Source of the DNA: Pseudomonadota bacterium
GTDB taxonomy: Bacteria; Pseudomonadota; Gammaproteobacteria; Burkholderiales; REEB80
Assembly: GCA_028873515.1 (NCBI GenBank)
Contig: JAGWIG010000021.1
Span: 1-40,524 of the forward strand
Direction of reading: 5' to 3'
Length of the DNA stretch: 40,524 nt
Each line of letters begins with the position of its first letter. Positions within the stretch are counted from its first letter, which is position 1. The notes beneath the pieces are model-generated. The model made no database searches. It was not told the DNA's origin and saw only the letters and a program-made list of their open reading frames with translations. The translations under genes were made by a program, and so were the position numbers. This document shows positions 25,921-35,442 of this stretch, piece after piece.

Positions 25921-26856
25921 TCAATTCATGACCCTTAAATGAGCTTTAGCCTGATCTGCCGCCGCGGTAGAAGGAAAACGCCTGATCAGATCATCATAGA
26001 CTTTCCGGGCATCATGCGAATTTCCAAGCTCGACCAGATCATCGGCAAGATTGAGCATGGCATCAGGAACCTTCGAACTGTCCGGATACTGCGCGAGCAT
26101 TAACCTCTCGCTATGCACAGCCTTGCTGTACTCACCCAGGGCATACTGGCAGTTACCTATCCAGTACTGGGCATTCGCTGCATAGGGACTATCTGGATAA
26201 GTCGACAGAAAATGGCTCATGGCAGCAATTGCTTTTTTGAAATGCCCTAGTTTCAGCAAATCAAACGCTGCATTATAGGCCTGGATATCTGACAGTGACG
26301 CACCCGTCCCGGAAGTTCCAGATGCAGTTGCCGCGGCTGCATGGCCTGATGCCTGCGCACCCGTGGCAAAAGGCAGGCTGGCCGAGGTCGTGGTCGCATC
26401 AGCTGCAACTGCCGGTGCCCCAGATGAAACTGTCGTTGCACTGGCAGTGACTGCTGGTGTTCCAGCTGATGCGGCAGGTATTGCAAGCTGCTTCTCAATC
26501 CGTGCAATCCGGGCATCCAGGCTGCTATACACTTTCTTTTCCTGGTCATCCAGATGCTGGATATTGTGCCCATTGAGATCGGCCTCGTTCTGCAAGGAGG
26601 CCAGCTGGGACTTGAGACTATTGAACTGGTTCAACGTATCAAGTGACTCCTGCCTGATCTGGCCCTGCAACTGGTTCACCAACGCGGTCAATGAAGCAAC
26701 CTTCGCCTTGAGCTGCTGTATTTCAGCCCTTGCCACGTCATCGCTAAACAGCCCTGCATGGCTTGCCGGGGAAACCCCGATCAAGCCTGCGAACAGCACT
26801 GTCCGTGTGATTACTTGGATAGATAATCGATGTCGGTACGACGGTTTTGTGCCCAT
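25921..26856 (-). CDS. cpoB: Cell division coordinator CpoB (YbgF)
   Basis: 311 residues. CpoB is a periplasmic protein that links peptidoglycan synthesis with Tol-Pal constriction. A signal peptide ends near SHA (34). A trimerising coiled coil covers about 38-122. A low-complexity Ala/Ser/Thr linker follows (about 124-183, longer than in E. coli). The C-terminal TPR region (190-308) has LLKLGHFKKAIAAMSHFLSTYP and repeats of that pattern. The start lies 46 bp inside the 3' end of pal. GAGG precedes the ATG, and downstream codons would cut the signal peptide, so the overlap looks real. Confidence 0.93.
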   Translation of the reverse strand: MGTKPSYRHRLSIQVITRTVLFAGLIGVSPASHAGLFSDDVARAEIQQLKAKVASLTALVNQLQGQIRQESLDTLNQFNSLKSQLASLQNEADLNGHNIQHLDDQEKKVYSSLDARIARIEKQLAIPAASAGTPAVTASATTVSSGAPAVAADATTTSASLPFATGAQASGHAAAATASGTSGTGASLSDIQAYNAAFDLLKLGHFKKAIAAMSHFLSTYPDSPYAANAQYWIGNCQYALGEYSKAVHSERLMLAQYPDSSKVPDAMLNLADDLVELGNSHDARKVYDDLIRRFPSTAAADQAKAHLRVMN

Positions 26857-27344
26857 GCTGCCTCATTATGGCCTAAGGCCTTCGGTTTTTCCTTACCATA
26901 GCTGATGGTCTCGAGCTGGCTCGAAGGAACACCATCTGCCTCCATTACCTTCTCAACTGCTACAGCACGACGCTCACCCAGGGCCAGGTTATATTCCGTG
27001 CTACCCCGCTCGTCACAGTTTCCTTCAAGCCGGACATGCGCGCTAGGATGCGAAGAAATATACTGGGCATGGGCTGAGATAATCGGCATGTACTGTGACT
27101 TGATATGGCTTTTATCCGTATCAAAATAAATGCTCATCTTGGATAGAGGGTTATTCGGATCCATAAATGGATTCAGCGCCGTGGCCTGGGTATTCGATTC
27201 AGGAGCCGCGCCGGTCGTCGCAGCGGCTGGCTGGGTCATGTTCTCGACAGGTGCGGGTTTCGTCGCAGCAGTTTTCGTAGGCGTCGATGCACATGCTGCA
27301 AGTAGCGTTACCAGCAGCAAACTAAACGCGGACTTCTTAATCAT
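26811..27344 (-). CDS. pal: Peptidoglycan-associated lipoprotein Pal
   Basis: 177 residues from the ATG at 27344, chosen because AAGGAG precedes it and the lipobox LLAAC places the lipid-bearing Cys at 18; the frame stays open upstream but the extension has no signal. Pal is anchored in the outer membrane and binds peptidoglycan through its OmpA-like domain, seen here with YFDTDKS, NCDERGSTEYNLALGERRA and NRRTDI. TolB binds Pal in the periplasm. A Thr/Pro/Ala-rich linker joins lipid anchor and domain. It lies 25 bp after tolB. Confidence 0.97.
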   Translation of the reverse strand: MIKKSAFSLLLVTLLAACASTPTKTAATKPAPVENMTQPAAATTGAAPESNTQATALNPFMDPNNPLSKMSIYFDTDKSHIKSQYMPIISAHAQYISSHPSAHVRLEGNCDERGSTEYNLALGERRAVAVEKVMEADGVPSSQLETISYGKEKPKALGHNEAAWAQNRRTDIDYLSK

Positions 27345-27369
27345 CGTATTTCTCCTTGTTTGTATAACT

Positions 27370-28665
27370 TCATTTATTGGATAAAAGGGGGCCCCAGGCC
27401 GGATCCCGGATATCCCCTGCATGGGCTTGCAGAACAGTCCTTGCCAACCCATTGCTCGATACCACAACCAGACGCCCCGGCCCGCTATCGGCATTTGCAA
27501 ATAATATCATTTTACCGTTCGGGGAGTAACTCGGTGATTCATCAAGTGAAGCCTGAGTCATCACCTGTTCCTGGCCAGTCGCAATATTCAGTTGAGTCAA
27601 CCGCAACTGGCCATTCACTTTCTTGATACACGCAATATTCTTTCCATCCGGGCTGAACCTTGGTGAAACATAATACTTCCCGTTAAACGTCATTCGCACA
27701 GCCTCACCACCCGTGGAAGGCATCCTGTAAATCTGGGGTGAACCGGCACGATCCGAAGTAAAGATTATGCTACCGCCGTCAGGCGAAAAATCCGGTTCGG
27801 TATCAATGGCATCCGTATTGGTCAACGGCCTCAGACCAGTCCCGTCATCATTAATAAGATACAATCTCGAAGCACTTCCGAACGTTAGCACAATACATAA
27901 ATGATGACCATCTGGAGAAAATGCCGGAGCACTGCTTAACCCCCTGAAACGTCCCAGCCGGTGCCGTTTTCCAGTTACGAGCGACTGGATATAGATCACG
28001 GCTTTACCGTGCTCGAAACTTACATAGGCAAGCCTCCCGCCATGAGGAGACCAGACTGGGGACAGGATCGGCTCCCTCGTCCTGAGAATGACATGGGCAT
28101 TATAACCGTCCGAATCCGCTACCTGCAGGGTAAAATAATGGCCCGCACGGTTCACAAACGCAATTCTCGAATTAAAGGCGCCGCCATCACCGGTCATGCT
28201 CTCATAAATCATGTCAGCTATCCGGTGGGCGACCTCACGCAGCTGCGACGGCGCGACATTGAACTGATAGCCGGTGATCTGGGATTGCTTGTTGACATCC
28301 ATCAGGCGGAAACTGACACTGAAATCTCCATCAGGCTGGGGATAGACCGCCCCGACTGCCCAGGCATCCGCACCCTTTGCATGCCAGGCATCAAAGGGCA
28401 TGGGTTGCACCATGGGTGCGCTTACCCCTGAAGGATCAATGAGGCGAAACATGCCACAGCGCATCAGGTCATTGCTGATGATGTCTGAGAAAGGTTGCGG
28501 ACTTGCAGCCTGGTTGGCAAAAGGACTCACCGCTATGGGAATCTGCGTAACCGATCCCCCGCTGATGCTAATCGTGAGATCTGCCCAGGCGCTCCCTGCA
28601 AAAAGAACCATTACGGTCATGATGAAGAGCCGTATTCCTGCTTTGCCTTGTCTTGCCCATTTCAT
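27370..28665 (-). CDS. tolB: Tol-Pal system beta-propeller protein TolB
   Basis: 431 residues. TolB is the periplasmic partner of Pal and TolA. The signal peptide ends near AWA (28). The N-terminal domain runs to about residue 160. The six-bladed propeller follows, with repeated SPDG-type blade ends (AFSPDGHHL, DFSPDGGSI, RFSPDGKNI, SYSPNGKMI). Length matches the family (E. coli 430). The start overlaps tolA by 4 bp. Confidence 0.97.
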   Translation of the reverse strand: MKWARQGKAGIRLFIMTVMVLFAGSAWADLTISISGGSVTQIPIAVSPFANQAASPQPFSDIISNDLMRCGMFRLIDPSGVSAPMVQPMPFDAWHAKGADAWAVGAVYPQPDGDFSVSFRLMDVNKQSQITGYQFNVAPSQLREVAHRIADMIYESMTGDGGAFNSRIAFVNRAGHYFTLQVADSDGYNAHVILRTREPILSPVWSPHGGRLAYVSFEHGKAVIYIQSLVTGKRHRLGRFRGLSSAPAFSPDGHHLCIVLTFGSASRLYLINDDGTGLRPLTNTDAIDTEPDFSPDGGSIIFTSDRAGSPQIYRMPSTGGEAVRMTFNGKYYVSPRFSPDGKNIACIKKVNGQLRLTQLNIATGQEQVMTQASLDESPSYSPNGKMILFANADSGPGRLVVVSSNGLARTVLQAHAGDIRDPAWGPLLSNK

Positions 28666-29549
28666 TGCTGGCTGTCCTCTTTGAGGGTGAATTTCAAATC
28701 AATGCTCTTGAATGCCTCAATCAATGCCGGCTGTGGAGGGAGCGGCAAAGGCTGTGCCTTGTAAATTGCCCGTTCCACCGCATCTGCATAGGCTTTTGTT
28801 CCAGTACTCGACAAAAGAGAAATGCTGATCACCTCCCCTGTAGGAAGCAAGATCACATGTACCATTGCCGCCGAGTCAGGATCCAGTCCTGCCGGCAGAT
28901 CCTCATTTGCCCGTATCTTATCCCGGATACGCCGGACATACTCGTTCAGAATCTTCTTGTTTGCCGCAGCCGATGCCTGGGCCTGGGCCTGTTCAAGGGA
29001 TGCCTGTTCCTGCATGATCTGGCGCCGGACAAAAGCCTGTTGCTGGGCATTGATCTGCGCTTCACGCTTGAGCTTGGCTTTCATTGCTGCTTCTTTGGCT
29101 GCCTTCCGGGCTTCGAGTGCCTTCTGGGCTTCTTCGGCCTGCTTCTTTTTCAGGGCCGCCTGCCTTGCGGCCTTCTGGCTTTTTTCCTCCTGAAGCCTGG
29201 CCAGTTTCTTTTGCCGGGCCTGCTCAACAGCCAATGCATGAGCCAGGGCTTCCTTCTTGCGTTTCTGTCTCAGGGCAATCTCGGCCTTCTGCAGTACGGC
29301 AGGGGGCGGGGTCACAGCCGGGGCGGGTTTAGGCACAGGAGGAGAAGGTTCAACATGATGCACAGTCCTGACTTTCGGCGTCTGGACCGGCTTGACCTCC
29401 GGAATCGAATTCCAGAGCGTCACCTCCTGAGGAGCTTCATCCTTTAATTGCCAGTTTACGCTCAACAATAAAAACCCCAGAAAAAAAAGGTGCACAAGAA
29501 CGGATAAAATACCCGATCGCCATTTGCCTGGTTCTCGCCGTTCAGACAT
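28662..29549 (-). CDS. tolA: Tol-Pal system protein TolA
   Basis: 295 residues. One membrane anchor lies at about 13-32. A long Ala/Lys/Glu/Gln-rich helical region (about 85-195) spans the periplasm. The C-terminal domain (about 200-295) has GEVISISLLSSTGTKAYADAVERAI, the TolA/TonB-like fold that binds TolB. TolA transmits the proton-driven movement of TolQR to TolB-Pal. It is shorter than E. coli TolA (421), as in many Betaproteobacteria. It overlaps tolR by one base. Confidence 0.95.
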   Translation of the reverse strand: MSERREPGKWRSGILSVLVHLFFLGFLLLSVNWQLKDEAPQEVTLWNSIPEVKPVQTPKVRTVHHVEPSPPVPKPAPAVTPPPAVLQKAEIALRQKRKKEALAHALAVEQARQKKLARLQEEKSQKAARQAALKKKQAEEAQKALEARKAAKEAAMKAKLKREAQINAQQQAFVRRQIMQEQASLEQAQAQASAAANKKILNEYVRRIRDKIRANEDLPAGLDPDSAAMVHVILLPTGEVISISLLSSTGTKAYADAVERAIYKAQPLPLPPQPALIEAFKSIDLKFTLKEDSQQ

Positions 29550-29971
29550 CAGCCCGCCTTCGATTTTGCCAACAGTCCAATCTTGGTGATCCCTGCCTGA
29601 CGCAAAATATCCATCACCCTCAATACCACTTCATAACGCACGTTTCGATCTGCTGCAATCACAACTGCCTGGCCGGGATGGGCAGCCTGGATATCTGTGA
29701 CTGCCTGCGCCAGAGACGCATCCGTCACCTGCTGCCTGTTCCCTCCACTGCCTGCAGCATGATTGCGCAGTATCAGTGTCTGATTGGCCTTGATATCGAC
29801 TTCAATCGGTGATACGTCAGGAGTCAGGGATTCCCCCACCTTGGGAAGATCAATATCGCCTGGCCTGATCATCGGGGCCGTGACCATAAAAATAATCAGC
29901 AACAGCAGCATCACGTCAATTAACGGAACGACGTTGATCTGGCTCATCGGCTTTCGCCCATGCCGGCTCAT
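29549..29971 (-). CDS. tolR: Tol-Pal system protein TolR
   Basis: 140 residues of the ExbD/TolR family. A single transmembrane helix near residues 15-34 has the conserved Asp19 in PLIDVMLLLLIIFMVTAP, which carries protons in the motor. The periplasmic domain ends in YEVVLRVMDILRQAGITKIGL, as expected. It overlaps tolQ by 4 bp and is coupled to it. Confidence 0.97.
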   Translation of the reverse strand: MSRHGRKPMSQINVVPLIDVMLLLLIIFMVTAPMIRPGDIDLPKVGESLTPDVSPIEVDIKANQTLILRNHAAGSGGNRQQVTDASLAQAVTDIQAAHPGQAVVIAADRNVRYEVVLRVMDILRQAGITKIGLLAKSKAG

Positions 29972-30648
29972 GCGCGGATCACCTGCCGCTGAAGAATATT
30001 GATGAATTCGTCCATGAACGACTCGAACTGGGTCTGCAAACGGTCAATATCATGGGAAAACCGGTTATAGGCAATCACGGCCGGGATAGCTGCAAACAGT
30101 CCCATGGCCGTCGTAATCAGCGCCTCGGCAATACCCGGTGCAACATGTGCAAGCGTTGCTGCAGCCACGTTGGCAAGTCCTTCAAAAGCATTCATGATAC
30201 CCCAGACCGTCCCGAACAGCCCTACATAAGGACTTGTCGAACCCACCGTGCCCAGAAAAGACAGGTTGGTGTCCAGATAATCGATTTCACGCTGAAAAGA
30301 GGCAGTCATGGCACGTCGTGTACCCTGAAGGAGCATATCGGAATCACTCACGCCCTGCTTCTTCATTTTCAGGAATTCCTCGAAACCGGATTCAAAGATT
30401 TTTTCCATCCCAAATGCATCACGGCGTGCATTCACCCGGCCATACAATGTAGCCAGATCCGCACCGCCCCAGAAATCCCGTTCAAAATCCCTTGAACGGC
30501 GCTGCATACGGCCAATCGATGCATATTTCTGGAAGATGTACCACCATGACATGAGTGAAGCAAGAAGCAGTATCCCCATGACGACCTGAACCAGCAGGCT
30601 CGCGCTGGCGACCATACCAAGAAACGACAGGTTCTGGCTAATGCCCAT
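29968..30648 (-). CDS. tolQ: Tol-Pal system protein TolQ
   Basis: 226 residues of the ExbB/TolQ/MotA family. There are three membrane helices (about 10-34, 125-150 and 160-190), with the conserved FLGTVGSTSPYVGLFGTVWGI and ALITTAMGLFAAIPAVIAYN blocks. It forms the proton channel with TolR. It starts 11 bp inside the ybgC gene, a common overlap at the head of tol clusters. Confidence 0.97.
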   Translation of the reverse strand: MGISQNLSFLGMVASASLLVQVVMGILLLASLMSWWYIFQKYASIGRMQRRSRDFERDFWGGADLATLYGRVNARRDAFGMEKIFESGFEEFLKMKKQGVSDSDMLLQGTRRAMTASFQREIDYLDTNLSFLGTVGSTSPYVGLFGTVWGIMNAFEGLANVAAATLAHVAPGIAEALITTAMGLFAAIPAVIAYNRFSHDIDRLQTQFESFMDEFINILQRQVIRA

Positions 30649-31069
30649 TTTGACAGCTTTCCATTGTTTGTACTAATTCATTGGGAATCCTGGCCGGACG
30701 GAACGTCACGGCATCCACACAGGCTACCTTGACCCGGGCCCGGGCACATTCACGCTCCCCCACTACGCGCTGTACAAATTCAATGGTTGTCCGGCTAACC
30801 GCATCAACCTGAACGGTAATGGACAGCGTGTCATTAAACCTGGCGGGCGATAAATAATCAATCTGCACCTTCCGCACTACAAAAATCACATGATGATACG
30901 TCATCAGATGGGTCTGCTCAAAACCCTTTGCACGCAGCCATTCCGTTCTGGCACGCTCGAGAAACCTGAGATAGTTGGCATAATAAACCACACCACCGGA
31001 GTCGGTATCCTCATAATAGACACGTACTGGCCAGGTAAAAAGGTGAGAGGCATTCAAAAGTGGATTCAT
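30638..31069 (-). CDS. ybgC: Acyl-CoA thioesterase YbgC
   Basis: 143 residues of the hotdog-fold 4-hydroxybenzoyl-CoA thioesterase family. The catalytic motif YYEDTDSGGVVYYANYLRF has the conserved Asp. It is usually the first gene of the tol-pal operon and is thought to act on acyl-CoA/acyl-ACP at the inner membrane. It overlaps tolQ by 11 bp. The ruvB stop lies 28 bp upstream. Confidence 0.95.
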   Translation of the reverse strand: MNPLLNASHLFTWPVRVYYEDTDSGGVVYYANYLRFLERARTEWLRAKGFEQTHLMTYHHVIFVVRKVQIDYLSPARFNDTLSITVQVDAVSRTTIEFVQRVVGERECARARVKVACVDAVTFRPARIPNELVQTMESCQNGH

Positions 31070-31097
31070 TTAATTTTTATCTTGCCCCGAACCCTGG

Positions 31098-32141
31098 TCA
31101 GGTTTCACTATTGAATAAATCCTGCACAGGTATGACTCCCGGTGCGGTCAAACCGAAATATAGCCAGGTCTGCCGGGTCGCCATGCGTCCACGTGGCGTT
31201 CGCATGAGATAGCCCTGCTGGATAAGATAGGGTTCGATTACATCTTCAATCGTGCCCCGCTCTTCGCCGATGGCTGCGGCAAGATTCTCGACCCCCACAG
31301 GGCCGCCATCAAATTTTTCAAGAATGGCCAACAAAAGCTTCCTGTCCATCATGTCCAGACCCACTCCGTCCACATCCAGCATTGCCAGTGCGGCACGGGC
31401 AGACTCTTCATTAACCTGTCCTCCTGTCTTGACCGCTGCATAATCCCGAACCCTGCGCAGGAGACGGTTGACAATCCGGGGGGTGCCACGCGCCCGCCCG
31501 GCAATTTCTGAAGCTCCAGCAGACGTCAGGTCAACCTGCATGAGTTCTGCAGATCGATGTACAATTCTGGTGAGTTCCTCAACAGAATAAAATTCCAGCC
31601 TTGCTGTGATACCAAAGCGGTCCCGCAGGGGGTTGGTCAGCATACCCGCCCGGGTAGTCGCGCCCACCAGCGTAAAAGGAGGCAGGTCTATTTTTACCGA
31701 CCGGGCAGCCGGTCCTTCACCAATCATGATATCAAGGTGATAATCCTCAAGTGCCGGATAAAGGATTTCTTCAACAATCGGACCAAGGCGGTGGATTTCA
31801 TCAATAAACAGGACATCATTGCTGTCCAGGTTGGTCAGGATGGCTGCCAGATCTCCAGGACGTTCGAGAACCGGTCCGGAAGTCTGGCGAAGATTGACGC
31901 CCATTTCACGCGCGATAATATGGGCGAGAGTCGTTTTACCAAGTCCAGGAGGGCCAAAAAGAAGAACGTGATCAAGCGCTTCACTACGCATGCGCGCAGC
32001 CTGGATAAAAATTTCCATCTGCTCACGTACCTTGGTCTGGCCTACATATTCTTCGAGTAGCCTTGGACGTAATGCCCGCTCCTGCTGCTCCTCGGCAGGA
32101 GAAACGGCATCTGCCGAAATCAGGCGATCTGTTTCAATCAT
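31098..32141 (-). CDS. ruvB: Holliday junction branch migration helicase RuvB
   Basis: 347 residues. RuvB is the AAA+ hexameric motor of RuvABC. Walker A is GPPGLGKTT (63-71), Walker B is [10 protein letters not shown], and the family block [14 protein letters not shown] follows. The C-terminal winged helix ends with [16 protein letters not shown]. It lies 142 bp downstream of ruvA rather than overlapping it, so it may have its own promoter. Confidence 0.98.
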   Translation of the reverse strand: MIETDRLISADAVSPAEEQQERALRPRLLEEYVGQTKVREQMEIFIQAARMRSEALDHVLLFGPPGLGKTTLAHIIAREMGVNLRQTSGPVLERPGDLAAILTNLDSNDVLFIDEIHRLGPIVEEILYPALEDYHLDIMIGEGPAARSVKIDLPPFTLVGATTRAGMLTNPLRDRFGITARLEFYSVEELTRIVHRSAELMQVDLTSAGASEIAGRARGTPRIVNRLLRRVRDYAAVKTGGQVNEESARAALAMLDVDGVGLDMMDRKLLLAILEKFDGGPVGVENLAAAIGEERGTIEDVIEPYLIQQGYLMRTPRGRMATRQTWLYFGLTAPGVIPVQDLFNSET

Positions 32142-32283
32142 GGTAATCGAATCATCCGTTCAAGACCCAATCGCGGCACTTTGGCCTGTTATTAAATATC
32201 GTTTTTGACATGGATTAAGCCAATGATGCACTTAAAACCTAAAAAATATCGCCAGTTAGACAGCCTGTCATTTAACAAGTTCA

Positions 32284-32862
32284 TCAGAGGCGGGATAAAT
32301 TTTTCAAGGCCTGACGTATTGCCTCGCTCACTGAAATCCCTGGTGCTTGATCACGCATGGCATTCAGGGCTTCCTTCTCCGCATATCCCAGGGCAATCAA
32401 TGCATTCAGGGCATCTGTGGACAAATCAGGGTGACCGGCCATCCCTCCGGCCCGGGGCGTAGCTTCAAGCTTGCCTTTGAGTTCAAGCAGAAGACGTGCG
32501 GCAGTCTTCTGGCCTATTCCGGGTACCTTTTCCAGCCGGCCTGTTTCTCCTGAAGAAACGATCTGGGCCAGATCATGAACACTCAAACCACTCAGGATGG
32601 CCAGGGCCATCTTGGGACCTACCCCATTGATCCGGATGAGCGAACGAAAGGCTGACCGTTCTCCCAGGGTCATGAATCCATAAAGAAGATGAGCATCCTC
32701 ACGAATGATGAGATGGGTATAGAGCGTCACGGGTTCAGACAAGGCAGGTAAATTATAAAACGTGCTCATGGGCACATCGACTTCATACCCGACGCCGCTC
32801 ACATCAATCACCACCTGTGGCGGATGCTTCTCTTTCAGTACACCATGCAAGCGGCCTATCAT
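32284..32862 (-). CDS. ruvA: Holliday junction DNA-binding protein RuvA
   Basis: 192 residues. RuvA binds four-way junctions as a tetramer and loads RuvB. It starts [12 protein letters not shown], has the OB fold, two helix-hairpin-helix motifs ([16 protein letters not shown] and [17 protein letters not shown]), and a flexible linker before the RuvB-binding C-terminal domain. The start overlaps the ruvC stop (ATGA). Confidence 0.97.
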   Translation of the reverse strand: MIGRLHGVLKEKHPPQVVIDVSGVGYEVDVPMSTFYNLPALSEPVTLYTHLIIREDAHLLYGFMTLGERSAFRSLIRINGVGPKMALAILSGLSVHDLAQIVSSGETGRLEKVPGIGQKTAARLLLELKGKLEATPRAGGMAGHPDLSTDALNALIALGYAEKEALNAMRDQAPGISVSEAIRQALKNLSRL

Positions 32863-33389
32863 GGCATTACTCCTTTTGGAAAAATCATGCGCCCGCGGCG
32901 AACCCGATAGGCCCTGTCTTCCTTGCGGGCACTCCCATGTGCATGACAGATGGCGCAGGCCAGCGCATCAGCTGCGTCCGTTGAGGGTACCGCAGACAGG
33001 GCCAGCAACCTTTTTACCATTTCCTGCACCTGAATCTTGTCAGCATGTCCATTACCTACCACTGCCTGCTTGACCTGCAGGGCAGTCAGCTCCTTCACGG
33101 GCAGGTCATGAAGCACCACTGCGCTGATTGCCGCCCCCCTTGCCTGACCAAGCAGCAAGGTGGAGTGAGGATTGACATTGACAAACACCTGTTCGATTGC
33201 GACCTCGTCAGGGCGGTAGAGTTCGATGATTTCGTTCAGGCCGTCCAGTATCCTTCGCAGCCTCGCAGGAAGCTCACCTTCGCCGGATTTGATGCATCCG
33301 CTTGCGATATAGGCAAGTTTTCCTGCCTCAATGGTAATCAGGCCGAACCCGGTAATACGCAATCCCGGATCAATCCCGAGGATACGCAT
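32859..33389 (-). CDS. ruvC: Holliday junction resolvase RuvC
   Basis: 176 residues. RuvC cuts Holliday junctions symmetrically. The four metal-binding residues are intact: Asp7 (GIDPG), Glu66 (AIEQVF), Asp138 and Asp141 (TDAADALA), at the same numbers as in E. coli. It lies 31 bp after yebC and overlaps ruvA by 4 bp. Confidence 0.98.
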   Translation of the reverse strand: MRILGIDPGLRITGFGLITIEAGKLAYIASGCIKSGEGELPARLRRILDGLNEIIELYRPDEVAIEQVFVNVNPHSTLLLGQARGAAISAVVLHDLPVKELTALQVKQAVVGNGHADKIQVQEMVKRLLALSAVPSTDAADALACAICHAHGSARKEDRAYRVRRGRMIFPKGVMP

Positions 33390-33420
33390 CAGCTTCTACC
33401 CAAGACAAAACCTGCATGAA

Positions 33421-34149
33421 TTATTCATCCTCCAGGAGAGCAGTCGTATAAATTTCCTGCACATCATCCAGGTTTTCAAGGGCATCGAGCAGTTTGTGCA
33501 TGCGCTGGGCCTCTTCCCCTTCAAGAAGCGTTTCATTAAGGGGTTTATAAGTCATTTCTGCATGCTCGGCCCTGAACCCGGCCTGGACAAGGGCATCTTT
33601 CACCGCCAGGTAATCTCCTGGAGATGTCACGACCTCGATGGAACCATCATCCTGAGCCAGGATATCTTCTGCCCCGGCTTCCAGTGCCAGCTCAAGAATG
33701 GCTTCCTCACTCTGGCCCGGAGCAAACAGGAGCAAACCACAATATTTGAACTGAAAGGCTACCGAGCCTTCAGTTCCAAGATTTCCCCCATTACGGCTGA
33801 AGGCATGTCGCACCTCGGCAACAGTACGGACCCGGTTGTCGGTCAGGCAATCCACCATGATGGCAGCCCCTCCAATGCCATAGCCTTCATAGCGGATTTC
33901 CTCATAATTCACGCCCTCCATTTCACCGGCTCCGCGCTTGATGGCGCGTTCAACAGTATCTTTAGGCATATTGTTTTCATTGGCTTTTTCAACGGCAAGC
34001 CGGAGTCTCGGATTCGATCCGATATCGCTGCCCCCAATTTTGGCCGCCACCGTGATTTCCTTGATAAGACGGGTAAAAATCTTGCCGCGTTTGGCATCCG
34101 TCGCAGCTTTCTTGTGCTTGATATTGGCCCATTTGCTATGTCCTGCCAT
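33421..34149 (-). CDS. yebC: YebC/PmpR-family regulatory protein
   Basis: 242 residues from the ATG at 34149, which follows GAGGG and gives the standard opening [15 protein letters not shown]; the open frame upstream (to 34260) adds 37 unrelated residues. YebC proteins are three-domain factors, long annotated as transcription regulators. More recent work in other bacteria links them to translation of proline-rich stretches. The [14 protein letters not shown] and YEGYGIGG blocks are typical. It is the usual first gene before ruvCAB. Confidence 0.95.
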   Translation of the reverse strand: MAGHSKWANIKHKKAATDAKRGKIFTRLIKEITVAAKIGGSDIGSNPRLRLAVEKANENNMPKDTVERAIKRGAGEMEGVNYEEIRYEGYGIGGAAIMVDCLTDNRVRTVAEVRHAFSRNGGNLGTEGSVAFQFKYCGLLLFAPGQSEEAILELALEAGAEDILAQDDGSIEVVTSPGDYLAVKDALVQAGFRAEHAEMTYKPLNETLLEGEEAQRMHKLLDALENLDDVQEIYTTALLEDE

Positions 34150-34260
34150 GTTTTCCCTCAACCTTGAATGATAGGCCCGGCATCCAGAAATGCCCGTAGT
34201 ATGAATAATGGCTATTCTAACATTCTTCGATCCCGGCAAGAAGACAGGAATGCAGACCAT

Positions 34261-35421
34261 TCAGTTACGGATCGATGTTCCCTGCAGAATCTTTTGACGC
34301 AACATGTGCCTTAATCCACACGAAGCAGGAAACAAGGGCTTGCCACACACCCGGCAGGAAGACTCGGTCACTACATCAGGTTTGATGTGGCAGTCAATAA
34401 TGCCTTCTTCAACGAGCATATCCGTCAACATGTCGATTACCTGAACCGGCTTGTCTGAATGCATGATTTGCCAGACCCCGTTAAAAAGCATCTGCCCAGG
34501 ATCATGCGAGGCATACCCTGCCACACGGATTTGGCGGATACGCTCAGGGGTGTCGCCATGAAGACTGAGATAGGCAGAAACATCCTTTGGCTCGACATGA
34601 TTTTCCTTCAGACCCATATTGATCCGGTACTGAAGCAGGAAAAGCTGGTAATTGCTGGCCGCCTCTGGAACTGCTCCATAAAAGCTGCCCGGCTCCAGAA
34701 CCATGTACTGCCCTTCATGAGTGGAATTGAGATAATCTTCAAGCACTTCCTGACAGGCTTCAATTTCTTCTGCCCGGTCATCACGCTCAAAGGGCATGTC
34801 ATCCTGACCGTCATAGGCAATCACACCGAGAAAAAACCTGAGCTCGACACATACCGTTCCTTCAGGAACCGGCTCCCTACCCGGGGCCGGTTCAAAGTAG
34901 GGAAGGGCTGTTTCCACCTTTTCCTGGCCCTGCATCATCGCCTCAACCATCCGGGTCATACGATAAATGTCCATATGCGTCCAGCCCATGACTTCGCAGG
35001 CATCCCATAAACGGGGTAAAAGGCTGATCTGGACCGGCATATGGCCCGATTCCATGATCGGACTTTCGTTCATGATTTTCATGACCTGTTCAATATCCTC
35101 TACTTCATCAGGCAAGGTCTTATTCTCAAAACCAGACAGGGCACAGATTACTGGAATCGCAAACAGTTCAATGAAGTAATGGGGTTGTTGCGGGTCATGC
35201 CTGCAGGTTACCGAGAAGGCAATATCCGCCAGCAAATCTTCACTCCCTCCCAGCAGCTCGGCCTGCCGAAGCGCTTCATCCAGGACTTCGCCCTCACCGC
35301 GCTCCAGACATGCGGTAATAAGCTCCCATTGCTGCTCCTGAAGTTCAGGGGCATGATGCAAGGAAATACGTTCGGCATTGACTGCCAACTGCCTTGCCAT
35401 TGCAAACTGTGCCTCATTCAT
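34261..35421 (-). CDS. Unrecognised 386-residue soluble protein with C-terminal cysteine motif
   Basis: I do not recognise the family. The protein is acidic, has no membrane segment or signal peptide, and looks alpha/beta. Methionine- and glutamate-rich helices run through residues 1-170. The C-terminal end has Cys-Arg-Val-Cys-Gly (CRVCGKPLFPASCGLRHML), where three cysteines and a histidine could bind zinc. The central part (AYDGQDDMPFERDDRAEEIEA) is strongly acidic. It lies 21 bp after nadA and 111 bp before yebC on the same strand. It is probably co-transcribed with nadA, but no link with NAD synthesis is shown. Confidence 0.75.
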   Translation of the reverse strand: MNEAQFAMARQLAVNAERISLHHAPELQEQQWELITACLERGEGEVLDEALRQAELLGGSEDLLADIAFSVTCRHDPQQPHYFIELFAIPVICALSGFENKTLPDEVEDIEQVMKIMNESPIMESGHMPVQISLLPRLWDACEVMGWTHMDIYRMTRMVEAMMQGQEKVETALPYFEPAPGREPVPEGTVCVELRFFLGVIAYDGQDDMPFERDDRAEEIEACQEVLEDYLNSTHEGQYMVLEPGSFYGAVPEAASNYQLFLLQYRINMGLKENHVEPKDVSAYLSLHGDTPERIRQIRVAGYASHDPGQMLFNGVWQIMHSDKPVQVIDMLTDMLVEEGIIDCHIKPDVVTESSCRVCGKPLFPASCGLRHMLRQKILQGTSIRN

Positions 35422-35442
35422 GCCACCCCCTGTAAATCCTGT

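Noticed and set aside
28653-29447. 264-codon open frame on the plus strand rich in Leu, Phe and Cys
   Set aside because: It is the mirror of the TolA Ala/Lys/Gln-rich helix, where low-complexity codons keep the opposite strand open.
33331-34167. 278-codon open frame on the plus strand
   Set aside because: It is antisense to yebC, which has full family identity; no ribosome-binding site or protein family seen.
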